From Volvariella volvacea V23 (lineage: Eukaryota > Basidiomycota > Agaricomycetes > Agaricales > Pluteaceae), in the NCBI GenBank assembly GCA_000349905.1, contig KB722750.1:106943-170942 (forward strand): DNA of 64,000 nt. The letters are read 5' to 3'. Positions 24,600 to 36,998 of the stretch are shown piece by piece. Below the pieces are notes generated by a model that saw nothing but the letters and a program-made list of their open reading frames with translations, had not been told where the DNA came from and ran no database searches. Made by a program: the position numbers and the translations under genes. Position 1 is the first letter of the stretch. Each line of letters starts with the position of its first letter.

Positions 24600-27500
24600 T
24601 TATGCCTTCAAGAACCCGACACTCCTCCAGTAATCCACATACTTCTTCCACAATCCAGCGTCCAACGGAGGGCATTTACCCAACGAGTTTGGCGCCAATT
24701 CCTTCGTTTTGGTGATCTCTAGCGTCACGCTCTGCCCACCTGTCTTCTCCAGCTCAGCATGAGCATTGACAACTGCCTCCTCGATGTACGCCTCAATAGC
24801 CAAGCAAGGATTACCCTCATCCTGCTGAATCGCAGCCCACCATTCCTTGGGTGAAACGGGCTGAACGTTCACTCCTACTTTGCAAAGGTTTTGCACCATC
24901 TCAGCATAAGTCGAGAGGACCGGATTGGAGATATGGTGGATGGCAAGGTAGCCTGGTTCTTGTTCTCGGAATGCGAGATCGATTGTGGACTGACCGACTG
25001 TGTCGACTGGGGTCCAGTCTAAGATGGCACCATCGACAACGGGGTATTTGCCTATTCTAGAGCTTCCGGCGATGATGATTGGGTTCATCTCTGCGGTCTA
25101 ATTTCACGAGTTAACGCTTGCCTGGGTAGATAGCTAATGTACGCACCTTCCAGACTCCAGCAGCCGAGTCACCAGTAATTTGGCCAACACGAACAGCAGA
25201 GCAGGCGATGCCCAACAGTTTGGAGGCTTCCTCAATGGCGTACTCAGATACAAACTTGGACTCGGAATAACCGTGTGGCGAGGCCATAACATAATCATCC
25301 TTTGTCCACGGTGGCAATTCTTCTGGTACAGGGCAGCGCTTGGATTCGAGAACGACGCCGATACTGGAGACAAAGTAGAATCTCTTGGGCCGTGTAGTGC
25401 CAGCCAGCAGGACGAGCTCAGTGGTACCTAGGATGCCGTCAGCAACGATCCCTTGCTGAAAAGCACGATGCCTTACCATCCAAACAATCCTTCTCGAAGG
25501 CCTTGACGGGCTGATTGAAGTCCATCTTCCAGCCGGTATGGATAATCATCGTCAATCCCCTGGCCAAGCCCTCAAATTCTTCCTTTTCCAACTTGCCCAA
25601 TCCGCCCAAATCGAATGGTACAACTACCAATCGCTGTTCAAGGTTTACAACAGCTTTACCGCCCTCCCTTCTCCACTCGACCTGACTCTCCATCCACCCT
25701 TCAGTCTGATTCGCCAACTCGTCCAATCCCGCTTTCGTAAACCCAGCCGAAATCTTCTTGAACACCGCTTCGTCGTCCTTGCCTCTCACAAGACACACAA
25801 CCTGCTTGACATCCTCTCTATCCAACAAGCACTTGATCTGCCAAATGCCCAGGGATCCGGCAGCCCCGACGACTGCCACAACCTGATTATCAACATCGAG
25901 CGGCAGCGTTCTCCCTGCCACTAGCCCAGGCGCAGCAGCCTTGACCGTCTCAATCTGCTTCTGCAACAACGCCCACAAGTTCTCTCCCTTCTCCTTATCA
26001 ATTCCACCGTGTGTCTTTGCCGGCTCAGCCTGAGCCTTACCCGACGACGCCCCGACGGCCAAATCAAATATAGCCTTGGACAGCAACTCCAAAGTGAAAT
26101 TCTGGTACACAAACTGGGCAGAGAGCTTCAACCCAAAGGCCTTGACCAATCTCGTTCTCAACTGCATAGCAGTGATCGAGTCCAACCCGATATCGAACAA
26201 GTTCTTGTCAAGGTCGGATGAGGAGATGGTGGGCTTTTTGATGACTTCGGCAAAAGTCTTTGAGACTTGCTCTTGGATGTCGCCGAGGGTGATGTTGACG
26301 GTCGAATCGGTATCAGCAGAGGACGAAGCCGTCTCTGAGGCATTATCCGTGATTTCGCCTTCGAATTCCTTGTAGAGGGCGTCGAGCTCTCCAGAGAACG
26401 CCTGAAGAACCTTGGGTCGAATGCAATTACCTATCAAGAGAACAGCTCAGGCAACAAGACCAACAAAATCGCCAACGCGCATACCCTTTGCAGTAATAGG
26501 AATGGCCTTTTCTCCACCAACGGGCAACACCAAAATCATCTCCTCCAGCACATGCGAGTGGCTGGGCGCCTCCTTGTTGGCTTCTCTGACGATCTCCTTG
26601 ACGATCTCCGTCCTCTCCTTGTCATTATACAAAGCTGCCTCGTTAGCGTCCAATTGAACGATTGCAGCAGTAACAGGTCGGCGGTGACCGACAATAGCAA
26701 TCCTCGAAACCAATTTATGCGATCGGCAACTCGTCTCCATCGGTACAGGGTTGGTCTTCTCACCTACAAGACACGTCAAAATCTCAACATCGCCTCGAGA
26801 AAGAGAAAACTCACCGCTAACGTGTACGAGGATATCGTCGTCCCTATAAAGCAATCTAAAGAAGCCACTGCCCTTTGGGAACTCTTCAACCACATCACCC
26901 GTATTCCACGTCTCCTCTCCCTCTTTCAATACTCCAAACGCCAACCTGACATCATCCTTGTCCATGTGTACCTGGTACTTGACCGGTTTCTCATCATCAG
27001 ACGTAGGACCATCATACGGCATGGGCTTCAAAATGATCGAAGTGTGCGGGAAGGGCCTGACGAGGTTCCAGGAGGACGTGTCTCCCTCTGCTGGTCGGGT
27101 GTGCAACCCGACCATCAAGTGTCCAGTCTCAGAGGATCCATAGACGGACTTGAGGTTGACCCCTCGGGTAACAATCCTGCTCGCAAGTTTCTCTGGGCAA
27201 TGCGCACCACCAACTACACCCCGAATCAGCACGCATTCTACGCTTGAGGTAAAATCGACAAACCTAGAAGCAGATTCAGCTGCTTCAACCTCTCCAGCCT
27301 ATCTTCTCCCTTCTTCTCATCTGTTCCACCCAACACATCGCCTCCATCCGCCTCGAGCACATCCACCAACTGCTCCAACAACAACGGCACAATGATACAT
27401 GTCTTTGCATTCATCGTTTTCAATGACCTCGCAATATCGCTCGGCGACGGCGGCCACGAATTTGTCAACGGGAACATGATCGTCGTCCCAGCACACACCG

Positions 27501-29336
27501 TGCCCGCCAATCCGATCGTAAGACCCATAGTGTGGAACCTAGCCCGTACGGGAACAAATCAGATAAATTGACGACTCGACAGCGAATTTGGACACGTACA
27601 GAGGTCCGAGACACAAGAACCTATTCTCGGGGTTGGTAAACGCAGACCAGTCTCCACTGGAGAGCATGATCTGACTGTTGCTCAAGAAGCTTGCGTTGGT
27701 CCATCTAACCGGCTTGGGGAAGGATGTCGATCCAGAGCTGTGGATGATGACAGGGACCGTAGCAGGAATGGGATAAAGGGGCTTGATCTCCTGTCCTATA
27801 AGCGCATAGAGTCAATATTGCTCATAGTTGTCGTGCATAATGTCTCTACCTTCTTCTGGGTCTGTGACGTTTGTGTTTCCGGCATCCTTCATGATTCCGG
27901 CATCCACTTCTCCATCGAGGACGACAACTTTGCTGCTCAGGTCTTGAGAAGCAGACTTGCCGATAGCCTCGTATTTCGGTCCAGCCAACAAGGTGGACAC
28001 GGAGCACGTCTTGAGCAGATGTGTAATCGCAGCTTCCGAGTTCTACTCGTACGTCCGAGAGCAGCGGAAACGGGGGAACGAATGCGATGTCAAACAAAAA
28101 TTGACCGCCATCAGTCATACCATCCCCATATGTCGAAAAAAACTTACAAAGGGTGCCAGCAAGAATACCGTCACGTTCAATTTCAAGAGGGCCAGAACTC
28201 TCAGCGCCAATAGGAAACCACTATCCTCCAAGACGGCCACGGTCGGAGCCTCGAGTCCATCTTCAGTTCCAGGCTCCGGCTGGGGCGTATGATCCTTTAG
28301 CAACTCGTACAGCCGCCTGGCCTCCTTGTTGACCAAAGTCGCAAAGTTCTTGTACGTGATCTCTTTGAACGGGATCTCGCCCGTGGAGGAGATGTTTGCG
28401 AAATCGGGATAGGCAGCAAAAGCCCTCGCTCCGGTGACCGGGTCGTTGGCCTGCTTGTCCAGAATCGCAGAGAGTGTGAGAGCTGGGAAGGTGTTTGTCG
28501 CGTTGTGAGGGGTGTAAGAAAAGAGGGTCTTTTTGGCCGGGATGGCAATCGGCGTGGGGCCCTCGAAGCTGTTGGCTGGAGTCGGGTCGGGTGCATATTC
28601 GTCTTTGTGGGCACCGTGCTTGTCGTTATCGGCGTCGATTTCGTCATAAGGTTTCCCGTCATCAGGACCGGAGACAACAAACGGCTGTTCGTCAATCCAG
28701 TCCCTTCCCCTGATAAAGATGTCCCTGTCGCCAAACTCTTCCAAGATATCACACCTGATTCCCTCCACCTCCAGCCTGTACAGCCTGCTCAGCTCTCTGC
28801 GGACATTCTTGGTGCCCGGCTCGTCGTCTTTGCCGGCAGGCAAGGGGATCTCCTTGGTCTGCACGTTGAGCAGGGTGAAATCCGGGATGCGCTGCAGACG
28901 ACGGAAGAGCTGGCCAATGGGGTACTTGTCGTCCAGCAAGAGCTTTTCGGTCGTCGGAGAAGTGAGGGTCACGGTCGAGGTCGCGATGCAGACGGTGCGA
29001 CCGGAGCACATGAGGTGGACTTGGCGCGACTGTGTGATTGGGTGCTCAGGTGACGCGGGGGCGGTCCGCGGGGAGGTGTGCGTGTAGATGGTTTTGATGG
29101 AGATGGGGCGCGAGAGGAATGCGCTGGAGCAGAGTCAGCGGGCGCCAACGCAGGAGACCTGCACCCACCTGAGGAAGCGTTGGAGGTTGCCGGTCGCGGC
29201 GAGCATGATGCGCTCGATGCCCGTGGTGTCATCGGGGCAGTTGAGCTGGACAGCCGTGAGCGACGGAAAGACGGCACTCGGTTGCGCCTACCTCTAGGTT
29301 GGTCCCGGTCGTCGAAAACGAGTCTACAGAAGGCAT
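24600..29336 (-). CDS. NRPS-like adenylation-thiolation-reductase with N-terminal chorismate-lyase-like domain
   Basis: Eleven exons (29,336-29,292; 29,245-29,169; 29,123-28,148; 28,042-27,850; 27,795-27,600; 27,538-27,264; 27,213-26,815; 26,763-26,485; 26,430-25,477; 25,427-25,147; 25,097-24,600) sum to 4,173 nt, 1,390 residues. Residues 1-190 resemble the chorismate-lyase-like (Rv2949c/DUF98) fold: LAATGNLQRFLSAF, RQVHL, PIGQLFR and LSRLYRLEVEGIRCDILEEF. An acidic linker follows. The adenylation domain (about 250-800) has HSSGSTSFPKP, PLFHTMG, YGSSETG and WNTGDVVEEF. The carrier site is GLDSITAMQ (Ser near 898). The reductase domain has VVGAAGSLG (about 1000) for NAD(P)H and YSESK. Exon 3 alone encodes most of the first domain, the linker and the start of adenylation, so the fusion is real in the DNA. 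Thioester reduction should release an aldehyde or alcohol. The acyl substrate is unknown. Confidence 0.88.
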
Positions 29337-29775
29337 GGTTAGTGGAAGTCTAGTCTATGAGGTGGGAAGGAAAGAATCGGGTGGGCCTAGAAACGACAGA
29401 ACGCGGTAGATGGGTGTTTTATACTGGGACGGGTATGCTGCTGATGAACAGCGCGTAAGCGGGGGAAGGGTTGTTCGGCTACGAGTCGGACTGGACATGG
29501 TATCTGGGGTAGATACATCTCACGAGACGGTGCGCGACTGGCTCGGTGTCGAGCAGACGAATATCACAGATCAATCTGCAACTGCACCGTCGTCAGCGGG
29601 TGACGGTGGGAGATGACAGACTTACCCAGAGTGGCGGCGAAGACCCGCGTCCGTCGCTCGACTCTGGTCTGCGCACGTGTTTGCGCGTGTTTGGCTGTGC
29701 CCTTCACGGATTTTACGCCGGCGGGAAGACGTTCACACCGAACCGACTCAGCGCATCCGCCAGGCGACGCTGTGC
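29337..29775. promoter_or_regulatory. 439-bp divergent promoter region
   Basis: Separates the start codons of the reductase enzyme (-) and Tup1 (+). It must carry both promoters. No convincing conserved element identified by eye. Confidence 0.5.
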
Positions 29776-32700
29776 ATGTCGTCGACGATCTACAATGTGA
29801 GTGCTGGTTCGCTTGTGGGCTGGTGGCCGGCTGTGGGCTGGTGGGCTGGCTGCGCTGGCTCGTAAAATTGGATGGATATGGATCTCGATCGGTGGAGCAG
29901 GCTTGCACTCGACCACCACTGCAATGCATCCCCACCATCTTTCGCTCGTCAGCCATCCGCTCTCTAACGCTCACACCCCCGTTTCCCAGCATCGAAGTCT
30001 CCAGCCAACCGGCCCTCCCGCCATAAACCCTCCCGTCCCGCCCCAAAACCCAACTGGTCCAGGCGGTCCGCCCCAGCCCATCCAGGTCGCTGCTCCCACC
30101 CCCGTCCCGCCGCCCTCGCACGTGTTGACCTCAGCCCAGGGTGGTCCGCCCGGCCCACCGCCCCCTCCAGTCGCCATTCACGCTCATGCGGGCCATGGCC
30201 ACAGTCACTCTGCCCACGGCCATGCCCACCCCCATCCTCACGCTGCCCCAATCAACCTAGGGCCTCCTGGCGCTCCCAGTGGCGCCCCGCCCCCGCCTTC
30301 AGGCCCGCCACAGCAGACTCCCGGCCCTCCACCACCCCCGTCTGGGCCAGGAGGCCCGCCGCCGCCTCAGCCGTCTGGCGCACCAGGCGGCCCCCCACCG
30401 CCCGGTGTCGTGGGTCCACCTCCACCTCCGGGCGTGCACGGGCACGGCTCCCACTCCCATAGCCACGGAACACACAGTCACAGCGGCCATAGCCACGGCC
30501 ACGGCCACAGCTCGCACTCCCATGGACATGGGCACGGGCACGGGCACGCAAATGGGCCAGGCGCAGGAATGTCCAGGCTGAACGAAACCTTCGAGGTCAT
30601 CAAACACGAATTTGGCATTGTCATCGAAGAGCTCAACGGTGCTCGCATCCAGCGGGACGAATTCGAGACCAAGTGTGAGTTTTTCTGCTCTTATCTCGGC
30701 CTCTGCTGACTCCTCGTGCCCTCGTTTCTTTGTCTCCCAACCCTTTGACCTGCGCAGTCTCCCACCAGATAGCCGAGCTGAACACCATCCGTACTTCGAT
30801 AACCCATCTGCAGGCCCAGCACGACAAAATCCGCCAGCAGTACGAAGATGAGCTCTCCCGCCTCCGACACGAACTCTCCATCGTCCGCCAAAACGCATCC
30901 AATTCTGCTCCCTCGTCCTCCACAACCGCGTCCTCCTCTTCCTCTGTCACAATCGCATCCAATCCTGCATCTGGACCGCCGCCACACATCAATGGCACAT
31001 CCGGCCCAACCGTCAACGGCATCAGCTCCCAGACCCCAGGCGGCCCACCCTCCTCGCAAACCCAGGGTCCCGGCCAACCAGGATCTTTCATTGTCAACGG
31101 CCCATCTCCTCCCAGCCAGCTCGGAGGCCCAGGGATGGGCATCCCCTCTCATCCTCACAGCGGCCATCACAGTGCCCACCAAACCCCCACTCACACCCAC
31201 GCCCACATCGTCACGCACGGCCCTCCCCCCCCAGGCCCTCCAGGCTCGTCTCAAGGCCAGCCCCAGCCTCCCGTCGGCCCTGGTGTAGGAGCATACAGCG
31301 ACCCCTACTACCCTCTGCGCGACAGAGACCGCGATCGCCCCGAACGCGACCGTGACCGTGATCGCTCCGAGCGGGATATACGCGTCCTGGCCGACCGCGA
31401 CCGTGACATCCGCGATAGAGACATCCGCGAGCGCGAGCGGGAACGTGAGATCCGTGAACGCGAAATCCGCGAGCGCGAGGTCCTCTCCCTGCGCGAGCGA
31501 GACAACAGAGACCGTGAACGGGACCGCGACCGAGACCGCGAGAGGGATAGGGACAGAGACAGGGAGATACGCATAGACTACCGCACCGACCGTGATCCCA
31601 GCCGTGTCATCTCAGGCCCTGCCGGCCCCATAGTTGGAGGCATAGTCGACCGAGAGATGCGCGACGTCCGTGATTTGCGGGATAGGGATAGAGACATGAT
31701 TATGCGCGACGTCCGCGACCTTCCTGCAGGTTCCAGCACTGCAACACCCAACCCCATGGCCAGAGGCGGTGGCGATGTCCCCATGCGAGATATCCGCGGC
31801 GAACGTGATTTTCGAGATCGTGAACTTCGCGAGAGGGACCGTGAACTAGGTCTGGGTCTCAACCCTGGGGGTGGCGTAATCGGCGGCGGGAGAGACAGAG
31901 AACGCGAACGAGAAATGAGAGATCGCGACGTTTTGAGAGACAGAGAGCTGAGGGAGAGGGAGCGCGAAAGAGAACGCGATAGGGACCGGGAGAGAATCCT
32001 AGGCGCTGGTGTCGGTGTCGGTCTTGGACCCTCCCCCAGTTCAGCAAGCGCGGCAGGCCCAGGTGTTCCTCCCGCCCCTCCAGCTCCAGGAATGATGGAC
32101 TGGGAAATGCGTGAACAGAGGGAGAAAGATTTGAGGGAACGAGACCGAGACAGACTTGGAGATCAACGAGAACCGAAGAGGTTGAAGAGCGATAGGGACC
32201 CCCCTGGTGCTGGTCCTTCTGGTGGTCCTGGGGCAGGAAGATATGGAGGTGTTAAGAGCGAGCGATCTGGTGGGTAGTTCGTTTCATTCTCTCCTGCTTC
32301 CTTTCCCTTCCCATCCTATTTCTTTTATTTTTTTCTTCCTATGTATACATCACCATCTGTTGTCCCTCCCGCTTTATTTATGGTCACTCGATCTTATTTC
32401 TCTGTCCTCTATTTTATCCCTCGTACGGGTGATTGATCCTTCTACCTCTTCATCCACTGGAACCGCATTTCTGATCTTTACTGGCCTCTCTTTTTCTCTT
32501 CACACACTCCCATATTCAAAAAATCGTTGACACACTGCGTAACGGAAACATGCCTGAAAAAATATTGTATTTATACCCGACAACCACGCGACTGCCTCAC
32601 ACCTTACACGCTCAAAAACCCTCAATCTCCAACATAACGCAACGCAACCAATCAACCCAAATCTCTAACACGCCAAACACCCAAATGAACACCACGTGTC

Positions 32701-34828
32701 CAAACACACAAAACCAACCACCGAATGCCGAACTTTACCCATCAAATTGGTCCTCAATTCAATAAAACCCTCCCCGCCATCATCGACCCTACAGATCACT
32801 ACACCTCCCCATCACTAAACCCAACGCACACCACTCCCAAACTTGGAACTCTTGGCGGTCCCTCCTCATCTTCCAATCCCGGCCCATCAACCACTCCAAC
32901 TATCTCAGGTCCTGGGCAACCCCCCGGTTCTGGTCCACTTCCTGGTCCCGGTCCCGGTTCAAGCGTCACCTCGCCGCAACTCTCCACTCTTCCAAATGCA
33001 CCTCCTGCGCCGTTCTCGATGCCCCCTTTGCCCGCCATCCCTAACACAAGCACAACTGGTACAGGCGGTATCACGAGCGCATCTCAAAGTGCTTCTGCTG
33101 GGGCTGGTTCGACTGCTGTTCCCGGTACGCCCAGTTCTGGACTACAAGGCCCGGGAACCGCTCCACCTGGTTTATCCCCAGACCGCGAACGGGAAAAGAA
33201 CAGAGACAGAGAAGGCACCTCCTCAGTAGGTCCTCCTCCCACCCCGGGTTCGTCCAGCGGTGCAGGTAGCAGTGCCAATATCAGCGGGCTCGGCTCTGAT
33301 GGTCTGGGTCTGAGCGGCGTTGCTCCTGGAAGCTTCTTCGAAGAATTGGATCCACAGCAAATCCCTTCTGAATTGAAGAAGGAAGGAGGCGAGTGGTTTG
33401 CGGTGTTTAACTCCAAGGCTAAGAGGGTGTTGGACGTCAACCTAGTTCATTCGCTGATGCATGAGAGGTATGTGGCTGCATCTCCCCTCCGTTCTCCTCG
33501 ATTAACTTTGCTGCATTAGCGTGGTTTGCTGTGTCCGGTTCTCTGCGGATGGAAAGTACCTCGCCACGGGATGTAACAGGACTGCCCAAATTTTCGACAC
33601 AAAAACAGGTCAGAAAACTTGGTGAGTCGTTTACTTCCAGCAGTACAACTGGGAATCTCACCTTGCGCTAGCGTGCTCGTCGACGAATCAGCTGGGAAAG
33701 CCGGCGACCTCTACATCCGAAGCGTATGCTTCAGCCCCGACGGTAAATACCTCGCAACAGGCGCTGAAGATAAGCAAATCAGGGTATGCACATATCAAGC
33801 TCTTCGTTTCACATCTCGCTCATACCTTTCCAGATCTGGGATATTGACAAAAGACGCATTCGCACCATCTTTGATGGTCACCAACAAGAAATCTACTCAC
33901 TCGACTTCTCCCAAGATGGTCGATACATCGTCTCTGGCTCGGGTGACAAAACCGCTCGAATCTGGGATATGCAAAACGAACAACAGGCGAAAGTACTTAC
34001 CATCAACGATCCTGATTCTCTCAACAACGACGCTGGTGTCACCTCTGTAGCTATCTCACCTAATGGTGCATTGGTCGCTGCCGGGAGCTTGGATACTGTT
34101 GTCAGGATCTGGGACGTTGCAAGTGGGCGATTAGTTGAGAGATTAAAAGGACATAAGGATAGCGTTTACAGTGTTGCTTTTACACCGGATGGAAAAGGAT
34201 TGGTCAGTGGAAGTTTGGATAAAACTCTGAAGTACTGGGATGTCAGCGGACTGTTGAGTGGTCCTGGTGGCTCCAGTGATAGATCGGTTAAGAGTAGGAA
34301 GGATGGAGGACCTGTAGCTGGCCCAAGCTCGAGTCCGGGGTCGTCTATGATTAGAAAAGAAGATGCCAAAGCGAGTCAATGTACGATGAATTTTGTTGGA
34401 CACAAGGTACGTCGTGATTAGGTTTTTTTCCCTGATAGCCGATGGAGACTCAAGGATTCTGAAACTCTTCCAGGACTATGTTTTATCTGTTGCAGTTTCG
34501 CATGATGGTCAGTGGGTGGTATCCGGATCCAAAGACCGTGCTGTACAATTCTGGGATTCCCGAACCGCAACGGTTCAATGTATGCTCCAAGGACATAAAA
34601 ACTCTGGTACGTCCACATACAAGTCCATATCGTCCTATCTTGACCGATGCTTGGCTGTGTGTTATCAGTGATTTCAATCGACCTGAGTCCGACGGGTAGT
34701 TTCTTGGCGACGGGAAGTGGAGATTGGCATGCCAAAATATGTACGTGCGATGATTCACTCTTTTCGTAAACCAACTAACGACGACTGATACCCGCCGCTT
34801 CACAACAGGGAGTTACACGACGCTATAG
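29776..34828 (+). CDS. TUP1: Tup1-type general transcriptional corepressor
   Basis: Ten exons: 29,776-29,796; 29,990-30,674; 30,758-32,269; 32,795-33,467; 33,520-33,621; 33,672-33,783; 33,834-34,406; 34,474-34,606; 34,669-34,740; 34,809-34,828. They sum to 1,300 codons plus stop, all phases consistent. The start MSSTIYN joins HRSLQPTG. A Pro-rich and His/Gly-rich stretch precedes the Tup1 tetramerisation helices ([19 protein letters not shown], then [18 protein letters not shown]). A long Arg-Asp/Arg-Glu repeat region follows. The C-terminus is a WD40 propeller ([46 protein letters not shown], and others), ending KIWSYTTL. Tup1 with Cyc8 represses many genes in the nucleus. The protein is much longer than yeast Tup1 because of the linkers. 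Intron 3 is unusually long (525 nt). Confidence 0.95.
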
Positions 34829-35657
34829 TACCTCGATACTGACTGGTAAAAACGATGTGTGTTCTTGTTTTCGGATCCTTTTGTTGACTGCAAATACCCC
34901 AGTTTAATTGTACATACCATTTAGCTACTTGTGCGCCCTCTAACGTGTAGAAAAACTTTGGTGAAAAGCGATGGACTTGACGATCTTTTTTGTCAGCTCT
35001 CGAGCCTTGTTCTCTCTTGTCCATCTCCATATACGTATCGTATCTCTACTTGTACCTACCTGCCTTGATGTCGATATAAATACTCTTTGAGTTGCTCTTG
35101 TCCATCTATGTTTGGTGAACTAGCATGGGCCCGGGTCACCGTTCGTGACTCGAGACCTTGCTTGCCTTTTTTCTACTTACGCATTTACGCTGTCATCTTC
35201 ATCCATCAACGCACGCTCTCCAGGTTGTGTACTCTCGTTCACCATTCTCGTATGTAGGAAGATTGCCCTCCGGTCTCCGGATTTCAGACGCGAATTCCCA
35301 GCGAATCTGTACACCACCTATGGATCTGCGTCGTCGAACCAGGCTCCCACTAATAACAAATATATTTGTTGCAATCATTGCAAACTCCCTGTTTGCATAA
35401 CATTTGGTTTCTGGGCATAACATTTCACTTAGCAAATTACATAATAAAACTGAGATAAGCATCGCTGATGTTAGCATAACTGGCTACACATCAGATAATA
35501 TACAAAAGTGTAATCTTGTATTCCTCAGGCCAATATAATTTATTAAATTACCATAACAATCCAGTCTCCTACAATGGGACCAAGCCCAGAAGGTTAGTAC
35601 ACCTGCTGGCATACAGTAGAAATCAATTGAGACATTGGGAGAGTGCCACAATGCCGA
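34829..35657. other. Tup1 3' region and unassigned DNA
   Basis: The first few hundred bases should be Tup1 3' UTR. Overlapping frames at 35,145-35,477 on both strands show no domain. Base composition turns AT-rich after about 35,400. Confidence 0.5.
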
Positions 35658-35757
35658 NNNNNNNNNNNNNNNNNNNNNNNNNNNNNNNNNNNNNNNNNNN
35701 NNNNNNNNNNNNNNNNNNNNNNNNNNNNNNNNNNNNNNNNNNNNNNNNNNNNNNNNN
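35658..35757. other. assembly gap (100 N)
   Basis: Exactly 100 unknown bases within AT-rich repeat DNA; a placeholder gap of unknown true size. Confidence 0.99.
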
Positions 35758-35863
35758 GAAAATGATTAGTCATTAAAAAAGCGCCCATCACCGAAATTTT
35801 GCTTTCCTTGGGAAGTGCTCCCCAAAGGAGTGTCATATTTAAGCTCTTAAATAAGTAGTGTAA

Positions 35864-35943
35864 GTTAGTATAGTTTAGTGGTCATGAGTATGCCTATCAT
35901 ATAGGTCCACTCTCAAGGTCTCGGGTTTGAATCCAGGGTGTGC
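35864..35943 (+). repeat. tRNA-derived element (SINE head or tRNA pseudogene)
   Basis: An A-box-like TAGTTTAGTGG at 35,871-35,881 and a B-box-like GGTTTGAATCC at 35,924-35,934 are spaced as in tRNA genes. The anticodon region GCCT-ATCATAT-AGGT can fold with a 7-nt loop showing CAT. The acceptor strands pair poorly and one T-stem pair fails, so it is not a good functional tRNA. A non-tRNA AT-rich tail follows, as in a SINE. Confidence 0.55.
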
Positions 35944-36341
35944 AAAATGTATATTGACTGGCTCGTAGTACCGAGAAGCAGTGCCGCTGAGGCTGGCCAT
36001 GCTTTTGCCACTGTTTTCACAGGTCCATATGGCTAACAATCTTGATTATAATCAGGGAAATATAACATTTAATAATAAAATTACATCAATTATAAGTGTT
36101 AGCATGTCTCGATATTCATTCTAATTCTAATGATGATTATAAACCCTATATAATGGGTCTATAATCCTGGGTGTGGTTCACCGACATGTCATCACCTGAC
36201 TGCTATATGTACAGACAACAAATCACAAAGAGGATACATATTTACAAACTGTGTTAGGTGACCTTGCTGCTTATGCAAGCAAGGTATTGTAATAGGGGCC
36301 AACAAAAAAAAAAATAATGTCACTGAGTGTGATAGTTATAC
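35944..36341. other. AT-rich DNA, nothing assigned
   Basis: May contain the body of the tRNA-derived element upstream. An A-rich tract at about 36,304-36,314 could be its tail. No gene. Confidence 0.4.
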
Positions 36342-36538
36342 TGGCCCATAAAAGTATTGCACCACTCTATTATATCACTTTTTCTCACACTTAATCATCT
36401 CCTCTGGCCTTAGTATATTATTGCTAATGATATACTACCTACCTACTATAAGACCATCTGTATACATGAACTCTCCCTCAATTCCAAGATTTATGAGAAA
36501 TTTTTTAAGCAATTTTAGTAGTGCAATTCTTTTGCTGT
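36342..36538 (+). mobile_element. MITE copy A
   Basis: About 200 bp bounded by related inverted ends. The left end TGGCCCATAAAAGTATTGCA is mirrored at the right by TAGTGCAATTCTTTTGCTG. Internal hallmarks are TATCACTTTTTCTCACA, CCTCTGGCCTTA and CTACCTACCTACTAT. The same sequence, inverted, recurs at 38,199-38,390. Short size, terminal inverted repeats and no coding capacity fit a miniature inverted-repeat element, possibly Tc1/mariner-like. Confidence 0.65.
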
Positions 36539-36998
36539 TGTAGTATATATATTAAAACATAAGGATATTTTGACATAAAGAATATATGAAGGCTACTGTG
36601 TTAGCATATAGTAAACCTTTTATCAGCAGTTATAAGACAAATATATAATAAGGCATGCCCTTGTTCAGGGCTTGAATAAAAATAAAGTTCAATTTGATCT
36701 ATTTTATTTAGATTATGATTTAAATTTTATCTCAAATACTAAGAAAACAAAACCTCAAATGTACCTATGTATTTGGATCACTTAAGACATTTTGTGTATA
36801 GCTTATATTTTGAGTATTGATATCTTGATCAAGAGAAATAATTTTATAATTTTTATTTAAATATAAGTTTCTCATAATTTGTGCTTGTAACTCAAGCTAT
36901 ACTATAAACACATTTGATAATGTGGTTGTATAGGCCTATAGGATCAACAGAAAAGATTTTTCTAGAACTTAACAATTTTTGACAGAGACCACTGTTTC

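Noticed and set aside
28505..29053. 182-codon plus-strand frame
   Set aside because: Antisense to exon 3 of the lyase-reductase enzyme; no domain of its own.
31308..31574. Ser-Arg-rich minus-strand peptide resembling an SR splicing factor
   Set aside because: It is the complement of the Arg-Asp/Glu repeat of Tup1, produced by the repeat and not by a gene.
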